Part shown: piece after piece, positions 44,863 through 54,395 of the stretch
Layout: each line of letters opens with the position of its first letter
How positions within the stretch are numbered: the stretch's first letter is position 1
Source of the DNA: Indolivaga alginatilytica
GTDB lineage: Bacteria; Bacteroidota; Bacteroidia; Bacteroidales; Dysgonomonadaceae
Direction: 5' to 3'
NCBI RefSeq assembly: GCF_003201355.1
Contig: NZ_QICL01000015.1
Span: forward strand, 51,264-115,263
Length of the DNA stretch: 64,000 bases
Notes under the pieces: model-generated
What the model was told of the DNA's origin: nothing
The model's database searches: none
Seen by the model: only the letters and a program-made list of their open reading frames with translations
Translations under genes and position numbers: made by a program

Positions 44863-47145
44863 ATGTTAAAGCATGTATGCCTTGTGATTGCCTTATTGGC
44901 ATTCACAGTAGATTCTTTTGCCCAAAAAACAGCAAAAGAGAGCATAACAGGAATAGTAAAAACAACAGATGGTTACCCTTCGGAATTTATCTCCGTAGTT
45001 CTTAAAAATACAAGCTATGGAGATATAACGAATGCTGAAGGGAAGTTTAAGATTGAAGCTCCCGAAGGAGATTATACAATGGTAGTATATTCGATATTTG
45101 CTCACCGAAAAGAATTCCCGATAACAGTTAAAGCGGGTACATCAAATTACTTTCCCGATATATCTATTATTGAAAATAAAAATCAGTTGAACGAAGTTGT
45201 TGTAACGGGACAGTTTACACCGCAATCTCTTCGAAATTCAATTTATAAAGTTCGTGTAATCAATAGTCAGCAAATAGAGCAGCGAGCGGCTATTAACATA
45301 CAAGGTGTATTAAATACCGAAATAGGTATTCGTTTATCTAATGATATGGCTTTGGGTGAAACCGATTTCGAATTAATGGGTATGAGTGGAAATAATGTAA
45401 AAGTGCTTATAGACGGTGTTCCGGTCATAGACAGACTTGCTGCAAAACAAAGCCTTAGCCAGATAGATATAAATACAGTTGATCGTATCGAAATTATTGA
45501 AGGACCAATGTCCGTAATCTACGGAACAGATGCTTTGGCTGGTGTGATAAATGTGATAACGAAAAATGGAAAGCTTGAAGATGGTAAACGTTTGGCTGTC
45601 GGAGCTAGGGTGCAAGAAGAAAGTGTAGGGCGTGAGTATAGTTTTTTGACTGGCGAAGGTAACCACAATCAGAGTGTGAATGCTCAATATACTTTAGATA
45701 ATGGTTTATATGCAGGTGGAAGTTTTACCCGAAATGATTTTGGAGGATGGCAAGGCGATTCTACAGGACGTAAAAAACAATGGCAACCAAAAGAACAATA
45801 TCTGCTAGGTGGACAGTTAGGGTATGCAAAACAAAACTATAATATTGCTTACAGGCTTGATTATCTGAATGAAAATTTATTGACAGAAGCGGATGTAAAT
45901 CCTATAACTAATAAGACTTCAGACAAAGAATTTATTGTAAACAGATATACGCATCAGTTGCAAGGGGAATGGAAAGCCAGCAATAATTTTAGTCTTTCAG
46001 CAGCAGCTTCTTATCAGGATTATACCAGACGCACTCGTACTACAATGATTGATCTCAATACTGGAAAAAAAGAATTATCCTTAGAAGCAGGTGCACAGGA
46101 TGAAACTAATTTTAATGCATGGTTTGGGCGTGTAATGGGTGTCTGGAAAGTTTCTAATCAATTGGTTTTACAACCCGGTGTTGAATTTCAATCGGATGAG
46201 GGTACGGGAGATAGAATTGCCGGATCTCATCGTATTAATAATACAGCTCTTTTTCTTTCAGCTGAATATACTCCGGTTAACTGGTTAAGTATTAGACCGG
46301 GAGTTCGTTCTTCTTTCAACTCTGCCTATGATGCACCTTGGGCTGTTCCTGCTCTAAATCTAAAAGCCAGAGTGACAGGTGATATTGACTTGCGCTTGTC
46401 TTATGCTAGAGGATTCAGATCTCCAACTTTGCAAGAGTTGTACTATACATTCCACGATTCGAATCATCATATTGATGGTAACCCAGATCTTAAAGCTGAA
46501 TATTCTAACAGTTATATGGCTTCTGTGGCGTGGCGCTCTTTACACGATGGAAATATAAGGCTGACAACTACTTTAACCGGTTTTTATAATGATTTCAGAG
46601 ACCGTATTTCTTTAGTGGAATCTTTGACTGAAGTAGGTGCTAATACATATTACAATATCGATAAGTTCAGAACGCTAGGTTTGACATTAGAAAATAACTT
46701 TTATTGGAAATCGCTCAGGGCTTCATTAAATGTCTCGTATTTAGGTCGCTATAATAGCTTCTATGAAAGTGAAGTGTACCAAGACGAAGAGATGGATAAA
46801 TTTAGATATTCTCCCGAAGTGGCACTTAATCTTACTTACGATTGGGCTAAAGTCGCAACCTTTAACGTATTCTATAAATTCACTGGACAGCGTAAAGAAT
46901 TCATGTTCGATGATAATAAAAAAATGGGGTTACTTGGTCTTGACAGTTATAACTGGGCAGACATTACAGTGACTCGTAAAATAGTAAAAGGCTTGATGGG
47001 ATCTGGTGGAGTGAGAAACCTTTTTGATATAACTACAATACGTAATACCTCTAGTGGAGGTGCGCATAGCGGAGGAACAGGTTCAAGCCAATTAGCTTGT
47101 GGACGTTCATATTTTGTAGGCTTAACTTATAATTTTCAACAATAA
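44863..47145 (+). CDS. hmuR: TonB-dependent haem receptor HmuR
   Basis: 760 aa outer-membrane receptor. Signal peptide 1 to about 20 (LLAFTVDSFAQ), a carboxypeptidase-regulatory-like domain (about 26-105), then the plug (VVVTGQFTP near 122, VKVLIDGVPVID, YGTDALAGVINVITKNG near 230) and a 22-strand barrel to the C-terminus. In the region matching the P. gingivalis HmuR haem motifs it has GFRSPTLQELYY and HHIDGNPDLKAE (about 523-550), the latter keeping NPDL and adding a His pair. It imports haem with TonB energy. First gene of hmuRYSTUV-type operon. Confidence 0.93.
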   Translation: MLKHVCLVIALLAFTVDSFAQKTAKESITGIVKTTDGYPSEFISVVLKNTSYGDITNAEGKFKIEAPEGDYTMVVYSIFAHRKEFPITVKAGTSNYFPDISIIENKNQLNEVVVTGQFTPQSLRNSIYKVRVINSQQIEQRAAINIQGVLNTEIGIRLSNDMALGETDFELMGMSGNNVKVLIDGVPVIDRLAAKQSLSQIDINTVDRIEIIEGPMSVIYGTDALAGVINVITKNGKLEDGKRLAVGARVQEESVGREYSFLTGEGNHNQSVNAQYTLDNGLYAGGSFTRNDFGGWQGDSTGRKKQWQPKEQYLLGGQLGYAKQNYNIAYRLDYLNENLLTEADVNPITNKTSDKEFIVNRYTHQLQGEWKASNNFSLSAAASYQDYTRRTRTTMIDLNTGKKELSLEAGAQDETNFNAWFGRVMGVWKVSNQLVLQPGVEFQSDEGTGDRIAGSHRINNTALFLSAEYTPVNWLSIRPGVRSSFNSAYDAPWAVPALNLKARVTGDIDLRLSYARGFRSPTLQELYYTFHDSNHHIDGNPDLKAEYSNSYMASVAWRSLHDGNIRLTTTLTGFYNDFRDRISLVESLTEVGANTYYNIDKFRTLGLTLENNFYWKSLRASLNVSYLGRYNSFYESEVYQDEEMDKFRYSPEVALNLTYDWAKVATFNVFYKFTGQRKEFMFDDNKKMGLLGLDSYNWADITVTRKIVKGLMGSGGVRNLFDITTIRNTSSGGAHSGGTGSSQLACGRSYFVGLTYNFQQ

Positions 47146-47170
47146 AAGGTCTTAGATCTTAATTTTAATA
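47146..47170. repeat. Dispersed palindromic repeat, copy I (palindrome only)
   Basis: AAGGTCTTAGATCTT at 47146-47160 immediately after the hmuR stop, followed by AATTTTAA as in other copies. The long arm is missing. Confidence 0.6.
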
Positions 47171-47193
47171 ACAATAATCAATAAATAAGCAAA

Positions 47194-48528
47194 ATGAAAA
47201 GAATACTTTATTTTAGTTTTCTATTGGTGGGATTATTGGCTACTTCGTGTAGTGATGATGATGCACCTCTACCTGACAATTCAGTTAATTTTTCTGCATC
47301 CGAATTAGGTATCGGAGAAACAGAAGCATCTAAATCTTTTACCATAAATATAGATAGAAAAGCAGATGCTGCTTTAACTATAGCTCTTACTGCAACACCT
47401 AAAGGTATCAGTTATGGTACCGATTATACCACAACCCCTGTAGCCACAGATAATAAATTAACTGTAACTATTCCTGCGGGCGAAACTTCGGCAACAGTAG
47501 AAGTGAAAAAAGTAGCGGCTCTATTTGATGGTGATGAAACCATTGATTTTGAAATCACTACTGCTAACGGAGGAATCGTTTTAGGTGATAAAAAAACACT
47601 AAAGTTGACTTTTAGCACAATTGTTTCAACAGGATCGAGCCTGACCCTGAATGGAGGCGAAGGTGGATCAAAGGCGGTGAATTCTGTTTTTGTTGATTTT
47701 AGCGGGAATGAGCAAACTTCGGTTGCCCGTAAATCGTGGAATTTTGGATTCTCCACAGGTAGCGATTTTGGTGTTATCCTGAATAATACAACTGCAAGTA
47801 CAGCTATTGAAGCTACCAATCAATCTTTGGATGTTAAAATTTCGGCTGCCGATTCTGCTGCTTATGTTTCGAAATTGGTAATAGGTGGCGATAGTGGTGG
47901 CGGTTTTACTATTGTTGATGATGTATTGGGAGATCTTTCCAAATCGGTTATCAAAGAAGGAAAAGTATATATTGTTAGTCTTGGCGATGCGCAACCCCCA
48001 TTGTATAAAATAAAAGTATCTCAGAAAGATGCTAACACTTATACTATCCAATATGCAAAGAGCAACGAGGCTACTGTAAAATCATTGGATGTTGCTAAAA
48101 ACACAGCGTATAATTTTGTATATGCTTCGATTACAGAGAATAAAGTAGTGCCCGTAGCACCCGAAAAAGCAAAATGGGATATAGAATGGACAAGTACCAT
48201 GTATAAAACGGGAACAACTCCTTATATTTTTGCGGATTTTGTATACATCAATGGAAAAGAAGGTGTAACAGCAGTAGAAGTCTTAGGGGATAAGGAGGCA
48301 TACAATGCATTCAACTCTACGGGTCTTTCTTCTTTACAGTTTTCAGCCGATATAGATGTAATAGGCAGTAAATGGAGAGCTGGTGGAGGTCCTAGCTCTT
48401 CTCCAGTAGTAAAAGCCGATCGTTTTTATGTGGTAAAAGATGCCGCCGGCAATGTTTATAAACTACAGTTTGTATCTCTAGGCGATCAAAGAGGTTATCC
48501 GCAGATAAAGTATGTTTTAGTAAAATAA
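47194..48528 (+). CDS. hmuY: HmuY-family surface lipoprotein, histidine-free
   Basis: 444 aa. Lipobox LLATSC with Cys19, so a lipoprotein, probably surface-exposed. Residues about 30-145 resemble a Calx-beta-like immunoglobulin fold (GETSATVEVKKVAALFDGDETIDFEI). Residues about 150-444 are the HmuY-type beta domain (ARKSWNFGFSTGSDFGVILNNTT; DRFYVVKDAAGNVYKLQFVS). It is twice the length of P. gingivalis HmuY because of the added N-terminal domain. HmuY passes haem to HmuR. Oddly it contains no histidine at all and only one internal methionine (about 336), so the known bis-His or bis-Met haem ligation is impossible. Confidence 0.87.
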   Translation: MKRILYFSFLLVGLLATSCSDDDAPLPDNSVNFSASELGIGETEASKSFTINIDRKADAALTIALTATPKGISYGTDYTTTPVATDNKLTVTIPAGETSATVEVKKVAALFDGDETIDFEITTANGGIVLGDKKTLKLTFSTIVSTGSSLTLNGGEGGSKAVNSVFVDFSGNEQTSVARKSWNFGFSTGSDFGVILNNTTASTAIEATNQSLDVKISAADSAAYVSKLVIGGDSGGGFTIVDDVLGDLSKSVIKEGKVYIVSLGDAQPPLYKIKVSQKDANTYTIQYAKSNEATVKSLDVAKNTAYNFVYASITENKVVPVAPEKAKWDIEWTSTMYKTGTTPYIFADFVYINGKEGVTAVEVLGDKEAYNAFNSTGLSSLQFSADIDVIGSKWRAGGGPSSSPVVKADRFYVVKDAAGNVYKLQFVSLGDQRGYPQIKYVLVK

Positions 48529-48566
48529 AGTACATAACCATAAATAATAATAAAAAAGAACTACAC

Positions 48567-48601
48567 GATTGGCAAACTGATATGATTTCAGTTTGTCAAT
48601 C
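48567..48601 (+). terminator. Intercistronic hairpin between hmuY and hmuS
   Basis: Stem GATTGGCAAACTGA / TTCAGTTTGTCAATC (one bulge), no strong T-run. Likely a partial terminator or 3' stabiliser that favours hmuR-hmuY mRNA. Confidence 0.6.
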
Positions 48602-48621
48602 TGTATCTGTTAAAAGCTCAT

Positions 48622-51600
48622 ATGAATAAAACTAAAATCATTATTATACTTGCCGCAATATTAGTTATTGCAGCAGGATGCGTGGCTTGGGCTAAATTGG
48701 CTTCGACGACAAAGATCGCCTTAGTCAATTTTCAGCAATTCCAGTCTACAAGCTTTATAAAGTCGAATACTGATAACTTTATCAAGTACGAAGATGTATC
48801 TCTCGAAGAATTAGATAAGTTGGGAGATTACGATTTTGTGTTAGGTTTTGGTATGGGAATGAAGGCTACTGCCGAACAACGTGCCCAAATACAGGCTGCT
48901 GCCGATAAAGGGGTTCCTGTTTATATTTATGCAGCAACCAATCCCGAGAATGCTATTTGTAATCTGGATAGTATTCAAAAAGAACAAGTATCAGCCTATA
49001 TTGGTAATGGAAACAAAAAGAATTATCAGAGTCTGGCTAGATATATTCGTCAGGATATAGATAAGAAGACATTTTTTGTTACACCTCCCGATTCTTTAGT
49101 AGAAATAGCCGATGATGTTCTTTATCATTTGGATGAAAATATGTCTTTTAAGACTGTTGCCGAATACGAAGCTTATCTGAAAAAACTGAATATCTTTAAA
49201 GAAGGTGCTCCTAAAGTAGCTGTTGTAGGGGGATTGAATGATCCATTCAGTGGTAACAGAGATAATATAGATAGTATGATTGTTTCGTTTCAGAATGCAG
49301 GAACAAACATCTATCCTGTATCATCAGGAATGAAACGATTGGATTTCTTGAAAGAAATTAACCCCGATGCAGTTATCTACTTTGCACATGGTCGTTTGGC
49401 TATGGGGCAAGCTGATGCGGCAGTGGAATGGCTGAAAGAAAAAAATATTCCGATTTTCTCTCCATTAAGTATTCTGCAAACTAAAGATGAGTGGATGAAC
49501 GATCCGATGGGAATGTTCGGCGGTTTCATGTCGCAAAGTGTAGTTATGCCCGAATTGGATGGAGCTATTTATCCATATGTGATTAATGCACAGGAAATAG
49601 ATAAAGATGGAGTATATGTATTTAAAGCTATTCCAGATAGATTAAAGAGTTTTACTCAAATTGTAAGCAATTTTATTTCGTTGAAACATAAGAGTAATGC
49701 TGATAAGAAAATATCAATCTACTTTTTCAAAGGGGCAGGGCAGGAGACTCTTACCGCTCAGGGATTGGAAACTATGCCATCGCTTTACAACGTACTGTTA
49801 CGATTAAAAGCCGAAGGTTATAAAGTAGATAATTTACCTGCAACCGAAAAAGAATTTGAGAAATTATTGATGACACAGGGCGAAGTATTGAGTCCTTATG
49901 CAGAAGGAGCTTTCGACAGTTTCCTTAACAATGGTAAACCCGCTTTGATCGAAAAATCTCAATATGAATCGTGGATCAATCAATCTTTGTCCAAAGAATT
50001 GTATGCCGAAGTTGTAAATACATACGGAGAAGCTCCCGGAGCATATATGAGTGTACAAAAAGATAACAAATCATATCTGGCTGTTGCTCGTATTCAATTA
50101 GGAAATATTGCTTTACTTCCACAGCCAATGGCTGGTTTAGGCGGTGATGTATTTGCTATTGTTCACGGAGCAAAATCGCCTCCTCCTCATACTTATATCG
50201 GAGCATATTTGTGGTCTCAGTATGAGTTTAAGGCAGATGCGATGTTACATTTTGGGACACATGGTAGTTTAGAGTTCACACCTCAAAAACAAGTGGCACT
50301 GGGTAGTAATGATTGGCCTGATCGTTTAGTAGGAACTATTCCTCATTTTTACTACTATACCATTGGTAATGTGGGTGAAAGTATGATGGCAAAACGCCGT
50401 TCGTATGCAACAACTATCTCTTACCTGACTCCTGCGTTTATGGAAAGCAACACCCGTTCGCAATTCAAAACCTTACAGGAAAAGATACGTGACTATTATA
50501 AAACAGATGAGGCAAGACAACCTCAGGCTTCGTTGATGGTGAAAAAAATAGCTGTAGAAATGGGCTTGCACCGAGATCTTCGTCTCGATAGTGTCTTGAC
50601 TAAACCATATTCAACCGAAGATATTGAAAGAATAGAGAATTTTGCCGAAGAAATCTCGAATGAGAAAATGAACGGTCACTTATATACTATGGGTGTACCT
50701 TATACTCCCGAAAAGATTCTTTCTTCGGTAATGGCAATGAGTGCCGATCCTATTGCTTATAGTTTGGCTGCTCTTGACAGACAAAGAGGCAAGGTAACCG
50801 AAGTGCAATTGAAAAACAAAGCATTCTTTACTCAACATTATCTGGAACCTGCTAAAACTTTGGTAAGACAAATATTAGGAGGAAAAGCTGTAAACAATGC
50901 ACTTATTTGCAGTGTGGCAGGGCTTACCGAAGACGATTTGACGGAAGCTAAAACCATACTGAATCCTCCTAGACGAGGAATGATGGGAGGAGGCTCTTCT
51001 TCAACACAAAAGCCTGCTGCTATGGGAGGCAAACCAACTGCTGCTAAACCTAGCGGAGGACATCCTTCTTCGATACCAAAAGACGGAAATAAGCCTGCTA
51101 ATATGGGGGCTGATAAACCATCGCATCCTCAAAATGCAGATACTGCCAAACAAAGCAAACCTGCTACGGCATCTATGGGAGGAAAAGACAAACCTAAAAC
51201 TCCAGAATATACTAAAGAGCAAAAAGATCGTGCGCGTGCGATTTCTGAAATAGAGCGTACAATAAATAATATTACAGCTTATAAAACAGGCTTGGAGCAA
51301 AGTCCGGAGTTGGAGATGAAAGCGATTATTAATGCTTTTGCAGGCGGATATATTGCTCCTTCTTCGGGTGGTGATGCTGTTGCCAACCCTAATGCTGTGC
51401 CAACGGGACGAAACTTATATGCTATTAATGCTGAGGCTACCCCTTCGGAAGTGGCTTGGGATAAAGGTATGGCACTTGTAAATGCAACGCTCGATCAGTA
51501 TAAGAAAGAACATGGAGAGTATCCCCGTAAGGTGAGTTATACTTTCTGGAGTAGTGAGTTTATCGAAAGCGAAGGAGCTACCATTGCACAAGCACTTTAT

Positions 51601-52908
51601 ATGTTGGGTGTTGAGCCTGTGCGTGATGCTTTCGGACGTGTTTCCGACTTGCAATTGATTCCTACCGAAACTTTGGGACGCCCACGTATCGATGTGGTTG
51701 TACAAACTTCGGGTCAGTTCCGTGATTTGGCAGCATCTCGTTTGTCATTAATCACACGTGCCGTAGAAATGGCTGCATCTGCTAAAAATGATAAGTACGA
51801 TAACTTGGTAAGCAAAAGTACGGTTGAAATAGAACGTCAATTGGTAGAGCAGGGTATTTCGCCCAAAGATGCACGAGCAATGTCTACTCAGCGTGTATTT
51901 GGAGGTATCAACGGCATGTATGGAACAGGTATTCAAGGCATGGTAACCAGTGGCGATAAGTGGGAATCGGAGAAAGAAATTGCTGATACCTATATCAATA
52001 ATATGGGTGCTGTGTATGGTGGTGAAAAAGAGTGGGGCGAATTCAAAGCCGGCTTGCTTCGTGCCGTACTTCACAATACGGATGTAATTGTACAACCTCG
52101 TCAGAATAATACGTGGGGAGCATTGAGCTTGGATCATGTTTACGAATTTATGGGAGGTATGAACCTTGCTGTTCGTGATGTGACAGGAAAAGACCCCGAT
52201 GCTTATTTTGCCGATTACCGTAATCGCAACAATGTGAAGATGCAGGACTTGAAAGAAGCTATCGGTGTTGAGGCTCGTTCTACCATCTTCAATCCTGAAT
52301 ATGTGAAAGAGGTAATGAAAGGCGGTTCGTCAAGTGCATCGCAAATAACTGAAGTGGTAACCAATACTTATGGATGGAATGTGATGAAACCCAACGTAAT
52401 TGACAACGAAATGTGGGATCAGATTTATGATGTATATGTGAAAGACAAAATGAATCTGGGTACACAGGAATTTTTCAAGAAAGAAAATCCTGCCGCTTTG
52501 CAAGAAATTACTGCCGTAATGATGGAAACAGCCCGTAAAGGAATGTGGAAAGCTACTGATCAGCAATTGAATGATGTAGCTAAACTGCATACCGATCTGG
52601 TGAAAGAATTTGGTTCTACAGGTTCAGGTTTCTCGGGAAGTAATGGAAAACTACAGGACTTTATATCGAAAAAAGTTTCGGCAGACGATGCTAAGGTCTA
52701 CAATCAGCAATTGCAGAATATGAAAACTGCCAATGCTTCGTCGGACGCTGCTAAAAACGGTATGGTTCTTAAAAAAGATCAGGTAGCAGGACAAGGTGAA
52801 CAAGGCGAGAAGAATTCACTTAACGGTATTATAATCGTAGGTGTTGTACTTGTTGTATTTGTAATACTACTGATTGTTTTGAAAAAGAAAAGAAAAAGTA
52901 GTAAATAA
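48622..52908 (+). CDS. hmuS: HmuS, membrane-anchored CobN/ChlH-type chelatase of the haem operon
   Basis: 1428 aa. One N-terminal helix (about 5-25) and one C-terminal helix (about 1400-1420, followed by KKKRKSSK) suggest anchoring with the large middle part in the periplasm. CobN-like blocks: VGGLNDPFSGNRDNIDSMI (about 200), HGTHGSLEFTPQKQVALGS (about 546), AKRRSYATTISYLTP (about 593), GRPRIDVVVQTSGQFRDLA (about 1020). A Pro/Gly/Lys/Ser-rich linker of about 90 residues (about 785-875) interrupts the domain. In Bacteroidales HmuS is thought to remove iron from haem anaerobically; a true cobaltochelatase role is unlikely because no cob genes are near. Confidence 0.9.
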   Translation: MNKTKIIIILAAILVIAAGCVAWAKLASTTKIALVNFQQFQSTSFIKSNTDNFIKYEDVSLEELDKLGDYDFVLGFGMGMKATAEQRAQIQAAADKGVPVYIYAATNPENAICNLDSIQKEQVSAYIGNGNKKNYQSLARYIRQDIDKKTFFVTPPDSLVEIADDVLYHLDENMSFKTVAEYEAYLKKLNIFKEGAPKVAVVGGLNDPFSGNRDNIDSMIVSFQNAGTNIYPVSSGMKRLDFLKEINPDAVIYFAHGRLAMGQADAAVEWLKEKNIPIFSPLSILQTKDEWMNDPMGMFGGFMSQSVVMPELDGAIYPYVINAQEIDKDGVYVFKAIPDRLKSFTQIVSNFISLKHKSNADKKISIYFFKGAGQETLTAQGLETMPSLYNVLLRLKAEGYKVDNLPATEKEFEKLLMTQGEVLSPYAEGAFDSFLNNGKPALIEKSQYESWINQSLSKELYAEVVNTYGEAPGAYMSVQKDNKSYLAVARIQLGNIALLPQPMAGLGGDVFAIVHGAKSPPPHTYIGAYLWSQYEFKADAMLHFGTHGSLEFTPQKQVALGSNDWPDRLVGTIPHFYYYTIGNVGESMMAKRRSYATTISYLTPAFMESNTRSQFKTLQEKIRDYYKTDEARQPQASLMVKKIAVEMGLHRDLRLDSVLTKPYSTEDIERIENFAEEISNEKMNGHLYTMGVPYTPEKILSSVMAMSADPIAYSLAALDRQRGKVTEVQLKNKAFFTQHYLEPAKTLVRQILGGKAVNNALICSVAGLTEDDLTEAKTILNPPRRGMMGGGSSSTQKPAAMGGKPTAAKPSGGHPSSIPKDGNKPANMGADKPSHPQNADTAKQSKPATASMGGKDKPKTPEYTKEQKDRARAISEIERTINNITAYKTGLEQSPELEMKAIINAFAGGYIAPSSGGDAVANPNAVPTGRNLYAINAEATPSEVAWDKGMALVNATLDQYKKEHGEYPRKVSYTFWSSEFIESEGATIAQALYMLGVEPVRDAFGRVSDLQLIPTETLGRPRIDVVVQTSGQFRDLAASRLSLITRAVEMAASAKNDKYDNLVSKSTVEIERQLVEQGISPKDARAMSTQRVFGGINGMYGTGIQGMVTSGDKWESEKEIADTYINNMGAVYGGEKEWGEFKAGLLRAVLHNTDVIVQPRQNNTWGALSLDHVYEFMGGMNLAVRDVTGKDPDAYFADYRNRNNVKMQDLKEAIGVEARSTIFNPEYVKEVMKGGSSSASQITEVVTNTYGWNVMKPNVIDNEMWDQIYDVYVKDKMNLGTQEFFKKENPAALQEITAVMMETARKGMWKATDQQLNDVAKLHTDLVKEFGSTGSGFSGSNGKLQDFISKKVSADDAKVYNQQLQNMKTANASSDAAKNGMVLKKDQVAGQGEQGEKNSLNGIIIVGVVLVVFVILLIVLKKKRKSSK

Positions 52909-52921
52909 TAACAGAAGGGTG

Positions 52922-52951
52922 GGGAGCCTTAATTAATATAGTAAGGCTCCC
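52922..52951 (+). terminator. Hairpin after hmuS
   Basis: Stem GGGAGCCTT / AAGGCTCCC with a 12-base loop, no T-run. A second inverted repeat AACTAGTT follows. Possible partial terminator. Confidence 0.55.
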
Positions 52952-52989
52952 TACTATCTATCAAAAACTAGTTCAATACCACTTGAGTA

Positions 52990-53036
52990 GAACTAGTTAT
53001 TGTACTTATAAAATTAATAAATAGGTCTGTGACCTT
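52990..53036 (-). repeat. Dispersed palindromic repeat, copy J (inverted, before hmuT)
   Basis: Plus-strand AGGTCTGTGACCTT at 53023-53036, 12 bases before the hmuT ATG. Minus reading continues ATTTATTAATTTTATAAGTACAATAACTAG. Confidence 0.7.
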
Positions 53037-53048
53037 AATTTTAAGAGA

Positions 53049-53741
53049 ATGGAACTAATCATTCAGATATTAATGCTCTTTATTGTTATAAACTGCATAC
53101 TTAAACTGAGCTTCTGGAAGCCTTGGCAGGCTGCTTTGTTTGGATTGGTGTGTGCTGTATTTATTATCGGGACATATCAATATGCTATACAACAATCGAA
53201 AACACAGATCAACGACTATCTTCAAAATACAAAGGCTTTGCAGGATGCGGCGGTATTGGTAACCATAGAGTCAGCCATCTGCTTTGCTTTTTGCTTTGCA
53301 GCACTTCGCGAAATATTCGGTAAAACAGTAAAACGATGGGTTCGTCCTTTATATTGGTATCCCAGTTTGCTTATTTTCCCGGTATTGTTCTATCTGCTTA
53401 CTCAAACCATATTTAGTATGACGGGAACAGATTTTGCTACTATAGCTTATATTTTAGCAGCTATTGCTGTGATCGTTTTTCCGTTGTTCAGTTATGGAAT
53501 CCGATACCTTGTGCCCGAAAAAGAATTGAGGCTCGAGGTACATTTTCTGGTAAGCCTATTTGTTTGTATACTTGGTCTGCTGACTACCGTTAATGGTAAT
53601 GTAACTTATGCAGCTTCAGAGGAGCCGATCAACTTTATAGCTTTATTCTCATCAATAGGATTGTTTGCTATAGCTTTTGTTCTGGGATTTTTTTGGAATA
53701 AGATTAAGTGGATTATCAGGCAGAAAAAAGCTAATAAATAA
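53049..53741 (+). CDS. hmuT: HmuT-like polytopic membrane protein
   Basis: 230 aa with about seven hydrophobic helices (for example LIIQILMLFIVINCILKL at the start and FIALFSSIGLFAIAFVLGFFW near the end). A basic C-terminal tail (KIKWIIRQKKANK) suggests a cytoplasmic end. No transporter motif is recognisable. Position and size match hmuT of the P. gingivalis hmuYRSTUV locus, an inner-membrane protein of unknown activity, so the name rests mainly on context. Confidence 0.75.
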   Translation: MELIIQILMLFIVINCILKLSFWKPWQAALFGLVCAVFIIGTYQYAIQQSKTQINDYLQNTKALQDAAVLVTIESAICFAFCFAALREIFGKTVKRWVRPLYWYPSLLIFPVLFYLLTQTIFSMTGTDFATIAYILAAIAVIVFPLFSYGIRYLVPEKELRLEVHFLVSLFVCILGLLTTVNGNVTYAASEEPINFIALFSSIGLFAIAFVLGFFWNKIKWIIRQKKANK

Positions 53742-53747
53742 ATATAA

Positions 53748-53770
53748 TAAATGGGTAAGTGACCCTAATC
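53748..53770 (-). repeat. Dispersed palindromic repeat, copy K (degenerate)
   Basis: GGGTAAGTGACCC at 53753-53765 between hmuT and hmuU. The minus reading GGGTCACTTACCCATTTATT resembles the family. Degenerate. Confidence 0.4.
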
Positions 53771-53798
53771 ATATAAATCAAAAAATAAAATATTTTAA

Positions 53799-54395
53799 AT
53801 GGAAGCAATTTCTAAAGTCCTCTTTTGGGTAGCCAATAGTCTTTTAATTCCCGATATTATTCTTTTGTTATGTCTTTTTGCCCGTTCGCTATTGCTGATT
53901 GGCAGTTTCTACAATCAGTTTATGACTAAACGAAAGATTGATAAAGAGATGGACGATAAGATCAAGAATTTATCTTCTTCAAATATAGAAGAATTAAAAG
54001 CCGCACTACCAGAGAAAGATAATTCACTATACATAAAATTTTTGCGTGATTTGTTGACAACACCTCCAAGTGAAGCTTATTCAGATTATTTGATCTCAAG
54101 CTTCGAGAATGAAGCCGAAAAAGATACTTCTCTTTCGAAGCTATTGGCTAAGATGGGACCTGTACTGGGTCTTATCGGTACGCTTATCGCTATGAGTCCT
54201 GCATTGGTAGGATTGTCAACAGGTGATATTGCTGGTATGGCTTATAATATGCAGGTGGTGTTTGCTACTACTGTGGTAGGTCTTGTAGTAAGTGCTGTGG
54301 GTTTGGTGACTTTGCAGTTTAAACAACGTTGGTATGCCAAAGATGTAAATAATCTGGATTATGTATCGAGAATGCTAACCGAAAAGGCTCTGTAA
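53799..54395 (+). CDS. hmuU: MotA/TolQ/ExbB-family proton channel protein HmuU
   Basis: 198 aa. Three helices: one near 10-35, and two in the TolQ/ExbB core KMGPVLGLIGTLIAMSPAL (about 122-140) and FATTVVGLVVSAVGLVTL (about 156-173). ExbB-like proteins harness the proton gradient with an ExbD-like partner. In this operon HmuU and the following DUF2149 protein would form that pair and drive HmuR or HmuS. Its stop TAA begins repeat copy L. Confidence 0.9.
   Translation: MEAISKVLFWVANSLLIPDIILLLCLFARSLLLIGSFYNQFMTKRKIDKEMDDKIKNLSSSNIEELKAALPEKDNSLYIKFLRDLLTTPPSEAYSDYLISSFENEAEKDTSLSKLLAKMGPVLGLIGTLIAMSPALVGLSTGDIAGMAYNMQVVFATTVVGLVVSAVGLVTLQFKQRWYAKDVNNLDYVSRMLTEKAL

Noticed and set aside
47424..48051. 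Two long frames antisense to hmuY
   Set aside because: They follow from the codon composition of hmuY and resemble no protein.
48622..52908. CobN cobaltochelatase of B12 synthesis, because a B12 riboswitch lies nearby
   Set aside because: The riboswitch is on the other strand and points away towards pflB. The gene sits in a haem operon, has membrane anchors, and no cob genes or ATPase subunits are in the window.
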